From assembly GCA_026991225.1 (NCBI GenBank), contig JALXCB010000123.1, positions 1-48,598 on the forward strand: a DNA stretch of 48,598 nt, written 5' to 3'. The notes beneath the pieces were generated by a model, which worked only from the letters and a program-made list of their open reading frames with translations, ran no database searches and was not told the origin of the DNA. Made by a program: the position numbers and the translations under genes. Shown piece by piece: positions 19,492 through 26,788 of this stretch. The DNA comes from Anaerolineae bacterium. Its GTDB lineage: Bacteria > Chloroflexota > Anaerolineae > J102. The stretch's first letter is position 1. Every line of letters begins with the position of its first letter.

Positions 19492-19752
19492 AAATGAATA
19501 GCCCCTGTTGTGGAAAGACAAGTGAAAAGCAAATCCTGGCGAGATGTTTTTTCCATCTATTCCAGCGCCGCCAATGCCTCTTCGAACCATAGATGCTACT
19601 TTTTCAGCACCCGGCCTTCCTGCTCCCCCACGAACGACCTCATTGTAGACAGCCTCAGGAACGATAACTTCGTCGAATATGTCTGGCAAAAGATCAAGTC
19701 GATCTATCAGCGCTAATGCAATAAGCGGCGTAGCGTTGACAATCGCCTTCAT
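19483..19752 (-). pseudogene. Truncated DUF3368 (PIN-like) toxin remnant
   Basis: The first ~55 residues ([45 protein letters not shown]) match the DUF3368 family, PIN-like nucleases paired with UPF0175 antitoxins. The remaining 34 residues look unrelated and the acidic residues of the second half of the PIN active site are missing, so the domain is cut short. It overlaps the antitoxin stop by ATGA as in intact pairs. The frame runs into the -35 box of the SAM operon promoter, suggesting a deletion joined the two loci. Confidence 0.72.
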
Positions 19753-20039
19753 TTTGTCCCGATCCTCTCCGCCAACTCCCGGCTGGAACGGGCCTCATCG
19801 ACAAGCTCGCCCTCATCGTAATCGATAACTGGAAATCCGTTTTCGCTGAGCAGCCGATAAAATTCCCACTTATCACACCCCAGCGCTTGCGCTGCGACTC
19901 CCGCGGAGATCTTACCCTCCGCGTATAAAGAGCCAAGGGTTTGCAGAAGCACCCGACGCTTGAATTGCTCAGCGTCCTCTTTCGAGGCAATCAGTAGATC
20001 TTCTGGAAACGTCACGGTGACGCCTGTCATCTCGCGCAT
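19749..20039 (-). CDS. UPF0175 family antitoxin
   Basis: Small 96-aa protein. The core [59 protein letters not shown] matches UPF0175 proteins, DNA-binding partners of DUF3368 toxins. GGAGG lies 10 nt upstream of the ATG. The gene is intact although its toxin is truncated, as expected when an antitoxin outlives its partner. Confidence 0.85.
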   Translation of the reverse strand: MREMTGVTVTFPEDLLIASKEDAEQFKRRVLLQTLGSLYAEGKISAGVAAQALGCDKWEFYRLLSENGFPVIDYDEGELVDEARSSRELAERIGTK

Positions 20040-20092
20040 GATCTCATAACCTCCGAATTCATTTTAATACCCCAAAGGGTTTTTGGCAACCC

Positions 20093-20320
20093 ACCCGTTG
20101 CTGTGGGCGTGTTTCAGAATGGGGGCGCACTGGCCGAATGGAATTCGGTGCTGAGGGCGTCCCGCCGCCCGTCCCCCTGCGGGGACGGAAACGTCGGCGT
20201 AGGCCGACGTGCGGCCAAAGGCCTTTAGCACCGACTTTAGTCGGCAGTATAGGAGGAGAGGCCTCTGGCGCCATGCCCCAAAATTGAAACGCACCCGTTG
20301 CTGTCGGGCGTGTTCCAGAA
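20093..20320. repeat. Hairpin-chain element 1 between 28-bp direct repeats
   Basis: This holds most of the 388-bp gap between UPF0175 and efp. Direct repeats ACCCGTTGCTGT(C)GGGCG plus TGTTYCAGAA (20093-20119 and 20293-20320) lie exactly 200 bp apart. Between them is a chain of short-loop hairpins: CGTCCCC-CTG-CGGGGACG, CGTCGGC-GTAG-GCCGACG, GGCC-AAA-GGCC and CCGAC-TTTA-GTCGG. The block is related to those at 24570-24769 and 41874-42130. No gene is seen in the gap. Confidence 0.7.
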
Positions 20321-20374
20321 CGCCTCTCTCGTGAAGAACGCGAAGATTCCTGGATCAGACTACAATAAAATAGC

Positions 20375-20412
20375 AGGCCGCAAGCTTATCAGTCGCTGCA
20401 AGCTCGCGGCCT
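20375..20412 (-). terminator. Probable terminator downstream of efp
   Basis: Minus strand AGGCCGC-G-AGCTT / AAGCT-T-GCGGCCT forms a ~13-bp stem with a 12-nt loop, followed by GCTATTTTATTG. It begins 16 bp after the efp stop. The T tract is interrupted, so efficiency is uncertain. Confidence 0.65.
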
Positions 20413-20427
20413 ATCGTATCGAGAGGC

Positions 20428-20991
20428 TCAGGAGGTGACGCGGGTGATGTACTCGCCCGTCTCCGTGTTCACCCGGATGACGTCGCCCGCCTGGACGAAG
20501 AGGGGCACCTGGACCTTCAGGCCCGTCTCGGTGGTGCAGCTTTTGGAGGGCGCGTTGGCGGTGTCCCCGGCGAAGCCGGGCTCGGCCTCCACCACCTTCA
20601 GGTCCACGGTCTTGGGCAGTTCGATGCTGATGGGCTCGCCTTCGTAGGTCTCCAGCTTGAGTTCCAGGCCGTCGATGAGATACTTGGTCATCTCGCCCAA
20701 TTGCTCTTCCGTGAGCATGACCTGCTCGAAGGTCTCGGTGTCCATGAAGTAGTAAAAATGCCCGTCGGTGTAGAGATATTGGACGTTGGCGTGGTCCAGG
20801 CGCACGTCCTGGACTTTGTTGCCGCTGGGGAAGGTCTTCTCGATGGTGGCTCCGGAGCGCAGATTGCGGGCCTTGACGCGAATGGTGGCCTGGCCGCGGC
20901 CCATCTTGCGATGCTCGTATTCCAGCACGCGATAGAGCTCGCCATCCAGGGTGAAAATCGTGCCTTTGCGAAGTTGTTCGACGCCGATCAT
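20428..20991 (-). CDS. efp: Elongation factor P
   Basis: Rescues ribosomes stalled at polyproline by entering next to the P-site tRNA. The 187-aa protein has the KOW-like domain I, the central OB domain (FYYFMDTETFEQVMLTEEQL) and the C-terminal OB domain ending GLKVQVPLFVQAGDVIRV. The tip of domain I reads KMGRGQAT with Arg32 at the position usually modified; most bacteria with lysine-modifying systems have PGKG here. AGGAGA precedes the start. A strong promoter lies at 21209-21182 and the leader contains composite repeat copy 3. Many Pro/Thr-rich proteins in this window would depend on it. Confidence 0.96.
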   Translation of the reverse strand: MIGVEQLRKGTIFTLDGELYRVLEYEHRKMGRGQATIRVKARNLRSGATIEKTFPSGNKVQDVRLDHANVQYLYTDGHFYYFMDTETFEQVMLTEEQLGEMTKYLIDGLELKLETYEGEPISIELPKTVDLKVVEAEPGFAGDTANAPSKSCTTETGLKVQVPLFVQAGDVIRVNTETGEYITRVTS

Positions 20992-21005
20992 GGGGATACT
21001 GTCTC

Positions 21006-21160
21006 CTGATTGAAAATTGCGTTGATTGTGAAGGATTCTCTAAGCTGACGTTATGCGAGCCTACAACGAACGTAAAACGTCAAAACGTGAAACGTCATGA
21101 CATTACGCATCACGCATTACGTTTCACGTTTTCGTCTTCCCGCGCCGATCTGGCAGGCGG
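21006..21160 (-). repeat. Composite intergenic element, copy 3 (in efp leader)
   Basis: Minus strand order: M2 (GATCGGCGCGGGAAG), heptamers CGTGAAA/CGTAATG/CGTGATG facing CGTTTTGACGTTTTACG, then a diverged M4 and an M5-like TTTTCAATCAGG merging into the efp ribosome binding site. With the promoter at 21182-21209 the whole element would be transcribed as the efp 5' leader. Confidence 0.75.
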
Positions 21161-21181
21161 AATGCTGTCAGAGACAGGTTC

Positions 21182-21209
21182 ATTGTAGGGATAGTGGGGA
21201 ATTTGTCAA
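21182..21209 (-). promoter_or_regulatory. Sigma70 promoter for efp
   Basis: Minus strand TTGACA (21209-21204), 16 bp spacer, TACAAT (21187-21182). The leader before the efp start would be about 185 nt and include composite element copy 3. Confidence 0.75.
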
Positions 21210-21230
21210 AACAAGCGGCGCGCGCGACGG

Positions 21231-21414
21231 CTTGCCGATACGAACGAAAATGCCTCGCGGCCAGAGCGGAGCGGGAAGCCAATGCCGTAATACGTAATGC
21301 GTGATGCGTAAGGACCTCACGGATTACGCATTACGCATCACGTCGGTTGCAGACTCGCCCAACTTTGGCTTTGCGAACCTTCAGCAACCAGCGATCATTC
21401 TATTTTCAAAACAG
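21231..21414 (+). repeat. Composite intergenic element, copy 4 (most complete)
   Basis: All modules in order on the plus strand: M1 TTGCCGATACGAACGAAAATG, M2 CGCGGCCAGAGCGG then AGCGGGAAGCC, heptamers CGTAATA CGTAATG CGTGATG, spacer AGGACCTCACG, the return arm ATTACGCATTACGCATCACG, M4 GCAGACTCGCCCAACTTTGG, and M5 CTATTTTCAAAACAG. The TGA stop of dinG (21406-21408, minus) is formed inside M5. Together with copy 3 it forms an inverted pair flanking the efp promoter. Confidence 0.85.
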
Positions 21415-24321
21415 CCCGCCATCCTGGGAAAGCCAGGGCGGGGGCTCCTCGATTTGACGCGGGGGCGAAGATGCGACGCGGCGTTTGGGGCAGGCGTCGT
21501 CGCCCTCGCCCGCCAGCCAGCGCTGCGCGGCCTCGGGCAGGTCGGCCAGGGGCGCTTTGCACAGGGTGACGTCGGGCAGGGATTCCAGAAAGAGCCGTCC
21601 GTAGCGCTTGCTGAGAAGGCGTTTGTCCAGCAGGACGGCGACGCCCCGGTCGCTGGTGGAGCGGATGAGTCGGCCGAAGCCCTGGCGCAGGTTGAGGATG
21701 GCCTCGGGCACGGAGTATTGGTAGAAGGGGGAGTCGAAGGTCTCGGAACGGGCGGAGATGATGGGGTCGTTGGGCACGGAGAAGGGCAATTTGGTGATGA
21801 CAAGCGCGCTCAGGGCTTCGCCCTGCACGTCCACGCCCTCCCAAAAGCTGCGAGTGCCCAGGATCACGGCTTTTTCCGTTTCGCGGAACGCGGCCAGAAT
21901 CTGCTGGCGGGAGCCGCCTTCGCCCTGGACGAAGAGGGTGAATCCCGCTTCTTCCAGCAGGGGGCGCAGGCGCTGGGCCACGTCTTTGAGCTGGGCGTAA
22001 GAGGTGAAGAGAGCCATGAGGCGGCCCTGGGTGGCCAGGCTGAGCTGGAGGATGGCCTCTTCGACTTTGGCCTGATAGTCGGGCTTGTTGGGTTCGGGCA
22101 TGTCGGTGGGGATGAAGACCAGCGCGTTCTTTTTGTAGTCGAAGGGGCTTTCCAGGGCCAGCTCCTCCACCTCGAAGGCGTTGAGACGCCCCCGAATGTA
22201 GTCGAAGCTGTTGGCCGTGCGCAGGGTGGCCGAGGTGAGCACCACCGTATCCTTGCTGCGGAAGATATGCTCCTCGATGATGCCGCCCACATGCAAGGGC
22301 GCGCGATAGAGGGTGAGGCTGCCGTTGAATTTCGACCGCCGCACCCAATAGATGGCGTTGGCGTCGGGCTCCAGGGTGAGCTCGTGCCCGATGGACAGGG
22401 CCTCAGTCACCGACTCCCACAACGCGGTCAGCTCCGCCTCCAAATCATCCCGTTCGGGCATAGGATAATTGCCCAGGTCGCCCAGGGTTTTGATGAGGTG
22501 ATCCAGGTCGCTGACGAAGCTGTTGAGCGCGAATTCCAGATTGTCCCAGATGATTTCCACGTCCACCCAGGCGGGCTGCACCCGCACGCTTTTGGTGATG
22601 CGCAGGCGCAGGTCGTACATGGTGTTGTCGTATTGCCGCCCGAAGTGCTGCATGAGGAAGCGATCCAGCGCGTCCATGTATTCGGCCATGTGCATGTCCA
22701 GGGCGGGGATGCCCGCGGCCAGGCGGCGGGTGTAATCGGTGATTTTGTCGGCCTTATCGGAGGGGACGTCGGCCCGACGCACCGCGGTGACCACATCGGC
22801 CAAAAGCCCTGCCGTGGGCATCTCCCCGCCGGTGGCAGGAGCCAGTTCCCGCAGCCTGGTCACGAAGGAAGCGTGGTCCACGCTGGCGGTGAGGGCGTGG
22901 GTGGCTGCGGATTCGAGATGATGGGCCTCGTCCACGATGAGATGATGGTATTCGGGTAGGACGCCGCCCTCGGTGGCGATATCGGAGAGGAGGAGGGCGT
23001 GGTTGACGATGATGAGATGCGCGGCCTCGGCCCGGTTGCGGGCTTTGTAAAAATAGCAGGGATGAGGCGAGTCCATGCCGCAGCGAGCGGAGGAGCAGGT
23101 GTGGGGGTCGGAGCAGACCCGCTGCCACACGGCCCGCTCCCCGGCGTTGACCAGGGTGAGCTCGCTGACGTCGCCAGTCTCGGTGTGGGGCAGCCACAGG
23201 AGGATGCGGGCGAGGACGCTGACCTCGACCGCAGTCAGGTCGGGCCGGGCCATGAGTTTATTCAGGCGTCGGGGACAAAGATAGTTGCTGCGGCCCTTCA
23301 TCACCGTGGCTTTGAAGTCGAAGGGGAGTATGTGATGGAGGTCGGGCAGGTCTTTGTGATAGAGCTGGTCTTGCAAATTGATGGTGTTGCTGGAGACAAC
23401 CACCCGCTGGCCCGTGTTCACGGCCCAGGCCAGGGCGGGGATGAGATAGGCCAGGGATTTGCCCGTGCCCGTGCCCGCTTCGATGAGAAGGTGGCGGCTG
23501 CGATTGAATGCGTCGGCCACGGCCCGCAGCATGGCCACCTGCGGCTCCCGGTATTCGTAGAGGTCGAAATAGGCGTCGAAAGGCCCGCCCGGCTCCAGCA
23601 ACGCGGCCAGGGCGTCCACGTCCAGGGGTTGGGAATGCTCCACCGGCTGCAGGGGCTGCTCCCAACGGAAGAGGGGGCCTTTGTCCAGCGCGGTTTTCTG
23701 CACCTGGCGCTGCCCCAGCCCCCGACGGGCCTGATCTCGCAACGCATCCTCGAACACGATGGTCAGCGACCAATCCGCAAGCTGCCCCATGCGCACGATC
23801 TGTTCCAGGGTTTTGGCGGGAACCTCATCGACCAGGAGGCGGCGCATGGCCTCGAATATCCACATGCTGGCTTCGGCGTCGTCATAGGCCCGATGCGCAT
23901 TCTCCAGGCTCACGCCCAGGCGCTCGGCCACGCGGCCCAGCTTGTAGCTGGAGAGGCCGGGCAGGGTAATGAGGGCCAGTTCGAAGGTGTCGATGAGGGG
24001 GTTGTAGTTGTAGAGGCCGTTGGCCCGCAGGAAGCTGATATCGAAGCCGATATTGTGGCCCACCACGGGCGCATCACCCACGAACGCGCGAAACGCGGAC
24101 GCGACCCGGCTAAGCGGCGGCGCGGCGTCGGCCTCGGCCTGAGTGATGCCCGTCATCTGTTGGATGGCGGGGGGAATGCGGCGGCCGGGGTTGACCACCT
24201 GGCTGAAGCGGTCGATGATTTCGCCATCGCGGAAGCGCACCGCGCCCAGCTCGATGATGGCGTCTTTGTCGGGATTGAGCCCTGTGGTTTCCAGGTCCAG
24301 GGCGACGTAAGTTCGAGACAT
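21406..24321 (-). CDS. dinG: DinG-type Fe-S helicase with N-terminal DnaQ-like exonuclease domain
   Basis: A 971-aa DNA repair enzyme. Residues ~1-165 are a DEDDh 3'-5' exonuclease (VALDLETTGLNP, VGHNIGFDISFL, HRAYDDAEAS). An XPD/DinG-like helicase follows: Walker A EAGTGTGKSLAYL; cluster cysteines in NYLCPRR, PHTCSSARCG and HPCYFYKAR; DEAH box VDEAHHLES; LTSATL; GTRSFWEGVDVQG; and QGFGRLIRS. Exonuclease plus DinG is the Bacillus-type arrangement. ATG at 24321 gives the expected MSRTYVALD start; a TTG at 24354 is less likely. The stop lies in module M5 of a composite repeat. Confidence 0.94.
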   Translation of the reverse strand: MSRTYVALDLETTGLNPDKDAIIELGAVRFRDGEIIDRFSQVVNPGRRIPPAIQQMTGITQAEADAAPPLSRVASAFRAFVGDAPVVGHNIGFDISFLRANGLYNYNPLIDTFELALITLPGLSSYKLGRVAERLGVSLENAHRAYDDAEASMWIFEAMRRLLVDEVPAKTLEQIVRMGQLADWSLTIVFEDALRDQARRGLGQRQVQKTALDKGPLFRWEQPLQPVEHSQPLDVDALAALLEPGGPFDAYFDLYEYREPQVAMLRAVADAFNRSRHLLIEAGTGTGKSLAYLIPALAWAVNTGQRVVVSSNTINLQDQLYHKDLPDLHHILPFDFKATVMKGRSNYLCPRRLNKLMARPDLTAVEVSVLARILLWLPHTETGDVSELTLVNAGERAVWQRVCSDPHTCSSARCGMDSPHPCYFYKARNRAEAAHLIIVNHALLLSDIATEGGVLPEYHHLIVDEAHHLESAATHALTASVDHASFVTRLRELAPATGGEMPTAGLLADVVTAVRRADVPSDKADKITDYTRRLAAGIPALDMHMAEYMDALDRFLMQHFGRQYDNTMYDLRLRITKSVRVQPAWVDVEIIWDNLEFALNSFVSDLDHLIKTLGDLGNYPMPERDDLEAELTALWESVTEALSIGHELTLEPDANAIYWVRRSKFNGSLTLYRAPLHVGGIIEEHIFRSKDTVVLTSATLRTANSFDYIRGRLNAFEVEELALESPFDYKKNALVFIPTDMPEPNKPDYQAKVEEAILQLSLATQGRLMALFTSYAQLKDVAQRLRPLLEEAGFTLFVQGEGGSRQQILAAFRETEKAVILGTRSFWEGVDVQGEALSALVITKLPFSVPNDPIISARSETFDSPFYQYSVPEAILNLRQGFGRLIRSTSDRGVAVLLDKRLLSKRYGRLFLESLPDVTLCKAPLADLPEAAQRWLAGEGDDACPKRRVASSPPRQIEEPPPWLSQDGGLF

Positions 24322-24376
24322 GAAGAGGTGGTGATAAAAGAGAGGGGATTGCAATGGAGGCGTTGCAAGAGATGGT

Positions 24377-24523
24377 GGCGCGGGAAGCCAATACGTGAAA
24401 CGTAATGCGTGATGCGTAAAGTCCTCACGTTTCGCGCATCACGTATCACGACGGTTATCGCCTCGCCCAACGTGGCCTGGCGATCCTTTCTCAATGCGCG
24501 CCAAGTCGCTATTTTCAAAACAC
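24377..24523 (+). repeat. Composite intergenic element, copy 5 (in dinG leader)
   Basis: Plus strand: M2 GGCGCGGGAAGCC, heptamers CGTGAAA CGTAATG CGTGATG CGTAAA, return arm CGTTTCGCGCATCACGTATC, M4 CGCCTCGCCCAACGTGG and M5 CTATTTTCAAAACAC. Opposite in orientation to dinG. The extended -10 promoter at 24533-24525 would transcribe it as part of the dinG leader. Confidence 0.8.
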
Positions 24524-24524
24524 C

Positions 24525-24533
24525 AGTATAGCA
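24525..24533 (-). promoter_or_regulatory. Extended -10 promoter for dinG
   Basis: Minus strand TGCTATACT, identical to the element upstream of the Uma2-like gene. The resulting leader to the ATG at 24321 is about 195 nt and consists almost entirely of composite repeat copy 5. Confidence 0.5.
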
Positions 24534-24569
24534 CAGCCATGAGGGAGTCGCAGATTTGTGAGGGGGCCG

Positions 24570-24769
24570 GGAAGCGTCCCAGATAATCAGAAAATTCGGT
24601 CATGCGGGCTCCACCCGGCGCTGAAGCGCCGGGCTACAAAACAACGCCGGGTGAACCCGGCTTTGGGCGCGGGCTGGCTCTGAAAGCCCCCTTGAGGGGG
24701 CGCCGTTTCCAGCCCGGATGTTCACCTCCGGGGCGCAGGCGCAACGCGCCCATAATTTGGGACGCACCC
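24570..24769. repeat. Hairpin-chain element 2 (MITE-like, inverted ends)
   Basis: Left end GGAAGCGTCCCAGATAATC and right end CATAATTTGGGACGCACCC are imperfect inverted repeats. Between them lies a chain of hairpins: CCCGGCGC-TGAA-GCGCCGGG, GCCGGG-TGAA-CCCGGC, GGCT-CTGA-AAGCC, GCCCCC-TTGA-GGGGGC and GGCGCAGGCGC-AA-CGCGCC. No target duplication was found. With composite copy 5 it fills the 510-bp gap between dinG and the beta-helix gene; no protein gene is seen there. Confidence 0.75.
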
Positions 24770-24832
24770 GCAGGTGCATCGCATCTTGAAACGAAGGGAA
24801 TTTGGGTATAAAATGACGCCAGGAGGTTGATC

Positions 24833-26782
24833 ATGTCCAAATCTATCGTCCTGCTCGTCCTTCTCAGCATGATGATGGGGGCATTCGCCCGGCTTGCGGC
24901 CCGCAACGACGCGGCCCTGGCGGCCGCCCAAAGCGCCACCTACTACGTCCGGCCCGATGGCGGCTCGCCCGAGCAATGCACGGGCCTGACCGACGCACCC
25001 TATCCGGGCAGCGGTCTGCATCAGGACTGCGCCTGGGATCACCCCTTCCGGGCGCTGCCTCCCAACGGTCCGGCCCGCATCCAGGGCGGCGACACGCTGA
25101 TCATCGCCGCGGGTAGCTATCGCATGGGCTACGGCGCGCCCGAAGCCGATAGCGACGGCGACCAGTGCGCGTCCGCCTACCCTTGGGGATGCGTCATGCC
25201 TCCCATCCCCTCAGGCCCGGACGCGGATCATCCCACCCGCATCCTGGGCGCGGGCTGGGATAGCGGCTGTGCGGATCCGCCCGAGTTGTGGGGCGCGGAG
25301 CGAGCCGCACACATCCTCGATCTCACCGACAGCCAGCATGTGCAGGTTGCCTGCCTGGAGATCACCGACCACGCGAGCTGCGTCGAATTCCATTCAGGCG
25401 ACATCGCCTGCCCTCGCGACAGCTACCCCTACGGCGACTGGGCTCCCACGGGCGTCTACGCCCAGGACGCCAGCGACATCCATCTGCAAGACCTGAACAT
25501 CCACGGTCTGGCGCGCACGGGCGTGTGGGCGGGGCGTTTACGCGACTGGCGGGTGACCAACGTGCGCATCGCCGGCAACGGCTGGGTCGGCTGGGATGGC
25601 GACATCGACGGGGATGACAGCAACAGCGGCAGCCTGCACTTTCGACTGTGGACGGTGGAATGGAACGGCTGCGGCGAGACCTGGCCCGACGGCGACCCCG
25701 TGGGCTGCTGGGCGCAGAGCGCAGGCGGCTACGGCGATGGCGTGGGCACGGGCGCCACTAGCGGAGATTGGATCATCGAGGATTCGGCCTTCCTGCACAA
25801 CACGTCGGATGGCCTCGACCTGCTCTATCACACCGGGGGCGGCGGCATCACCCTGACCAATGTGCGGGCCGAGGGCAACGCCGGGAACCAGATCAAAACC
25901 ACGGGCGCGGTCACCCTCACCAACAGCGTGCTGGTGGGCAACTGCGCCTATTTCGACGATCAACCTTTCACCTACAACGTGGATCCCTGCCGCGCCCTGG
26001 GCAACACCCTCTCCCTCTCCTTCATGGGCGGCGAGCAGGTCGCGCTCACCAACAACACCTTCTACGGCCAGGGCGATGGCCTCATCAATGCGGGCCCGCA
26101 TGGCGATGGCGACTGCACCGGGAGCGAACGCATTACGGGCCGCAACAACCTGTATCAGGGCGATGACGACTATTTCCAGCAGGGCGACGTCACCTTCCTC
26201 TTCTACTACGAAAACTGCCCCGGCCTCACTTTCGACGGCGATTACAGCCTCTACGATCACGTCAAGCTCAGCGCCTATACGCCCGGGCCCCACGACATCG
26301 AAGCCGACCCGCAATTGACCGGCCCTCTCTCCGGCGACTACTACGGCATGGCCATCACCGCGACCAGCCCCGCCCGCGACGCAGGCCTGGCCGACGTCGC
26401 TCCCGCCACCGACTTCCTGCATCTAAGCCGGGACGCATCCCCCGACATCGGCGCTTATGAATACCAGCCCAACCCCGTCTACCTGCCACAGGTGACCATC
26501 TCCCGTCTCAACGCCAGCGACGCCCGTCTGGCGTGGACGCGCCCCGACGACGCCTACCTGCGCTTTCACATCTTCCGCGACGTTCAGCCCTATTTCCAGC
26601 CCGACGAGCACGCGACCGCGGTCATCGATGCCCCCCCGTGGCAGTGGGATGACGCGGGCGCGCTGGGCGATCCCGCCCAAAATCGCTACTACCTCATCCA
26701 GGGCGAGCGTTTCGACCACGGGCGCACCGATTCCAACCGGGTGGGCGAGTTCGACTTCGCACTGACGCCGGGAGCGCCGTAG
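24833..26782 (+). CDS. Secreted right-handed beta-helix protein with FN3-like C-terminal domain
   Basis: The N-terminal signal peptide is short-charged then hydrophobic, ending near residue 30 (about ALAAAQSATYYVRPDGG). From ~120 to 530 the sequence is typical parallel beta-helix: repeated VxLxNxxxxGNxxxGxx stretches such as ITLTNVRAEGNAGNQIKTTG. Such folds bind or cleave polysaccharides, often as pectate-lyase-like enzymes; no catalytic set can be assigned. The last ~100 residues (from NPVYLPQVTISRL) form a domain shared with the neighbouring convergent gene product. AGGAGG at 24821-24826 fixes the start. Product 649 aa. It meets the next gene tail to tail, 6 bp apart. Confidence 0.85.
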   Translation: MSKSIVLLVLLSMMMGAFARLAARNDAALAAAQSATYYVRPDGGSPEQCTGLTDAPYPGSGLHQDCAWDHPFRALPPNGPARIQGGDTLIIAAGSYRMGYGAPEADSDGDQCASAYPWGCVMPPIPSGPDADHPTRILGAGWDSGCADPPELWGAERAAHILDLTDSQHVQVACLEITDHASCVEFHSGDIACPRDSYPYGDWAPTGVYAQDASDIHLQDLNIHGLARTGVWAGRLRDWRVTNVRIAGNGWVGWDGDIDGDDSNSGSLHFRLWTVEWNGCGETWPDGDPVGCWAQSAGGYGDGVGTGATSGDWIIEDSAFLHNTSDGLDLLYHTGGGGITLTNVRAEGNAGNQIKTTGAVTLTNSVLVGNCAYFDDQPFTYNVDPCRALGNTLSLSFMGGEQVALTNNTFYGQGDGLINAGPHGDGDCTGSERITGRNNLYQGDDDYFQQGDVTFLFYYENCPGLTFDGDYSLYDHVKLSAYTPGPHDIEADPQLTGPLSGDYYGMAITATSPARDAGLADVAPATDFLHLSRDASPDIGAYEYQPNPVYLPQVTISRLNASDARLAWTRPDDAYLRFHIFRDVQPYFQPDEHATAVIDAPPWQWDDAGALGDPAQNRYYLIQGERFDHGRTDSNRVGEFDFALTPGAP

Positions 26783-26788
26783 CCCCAT

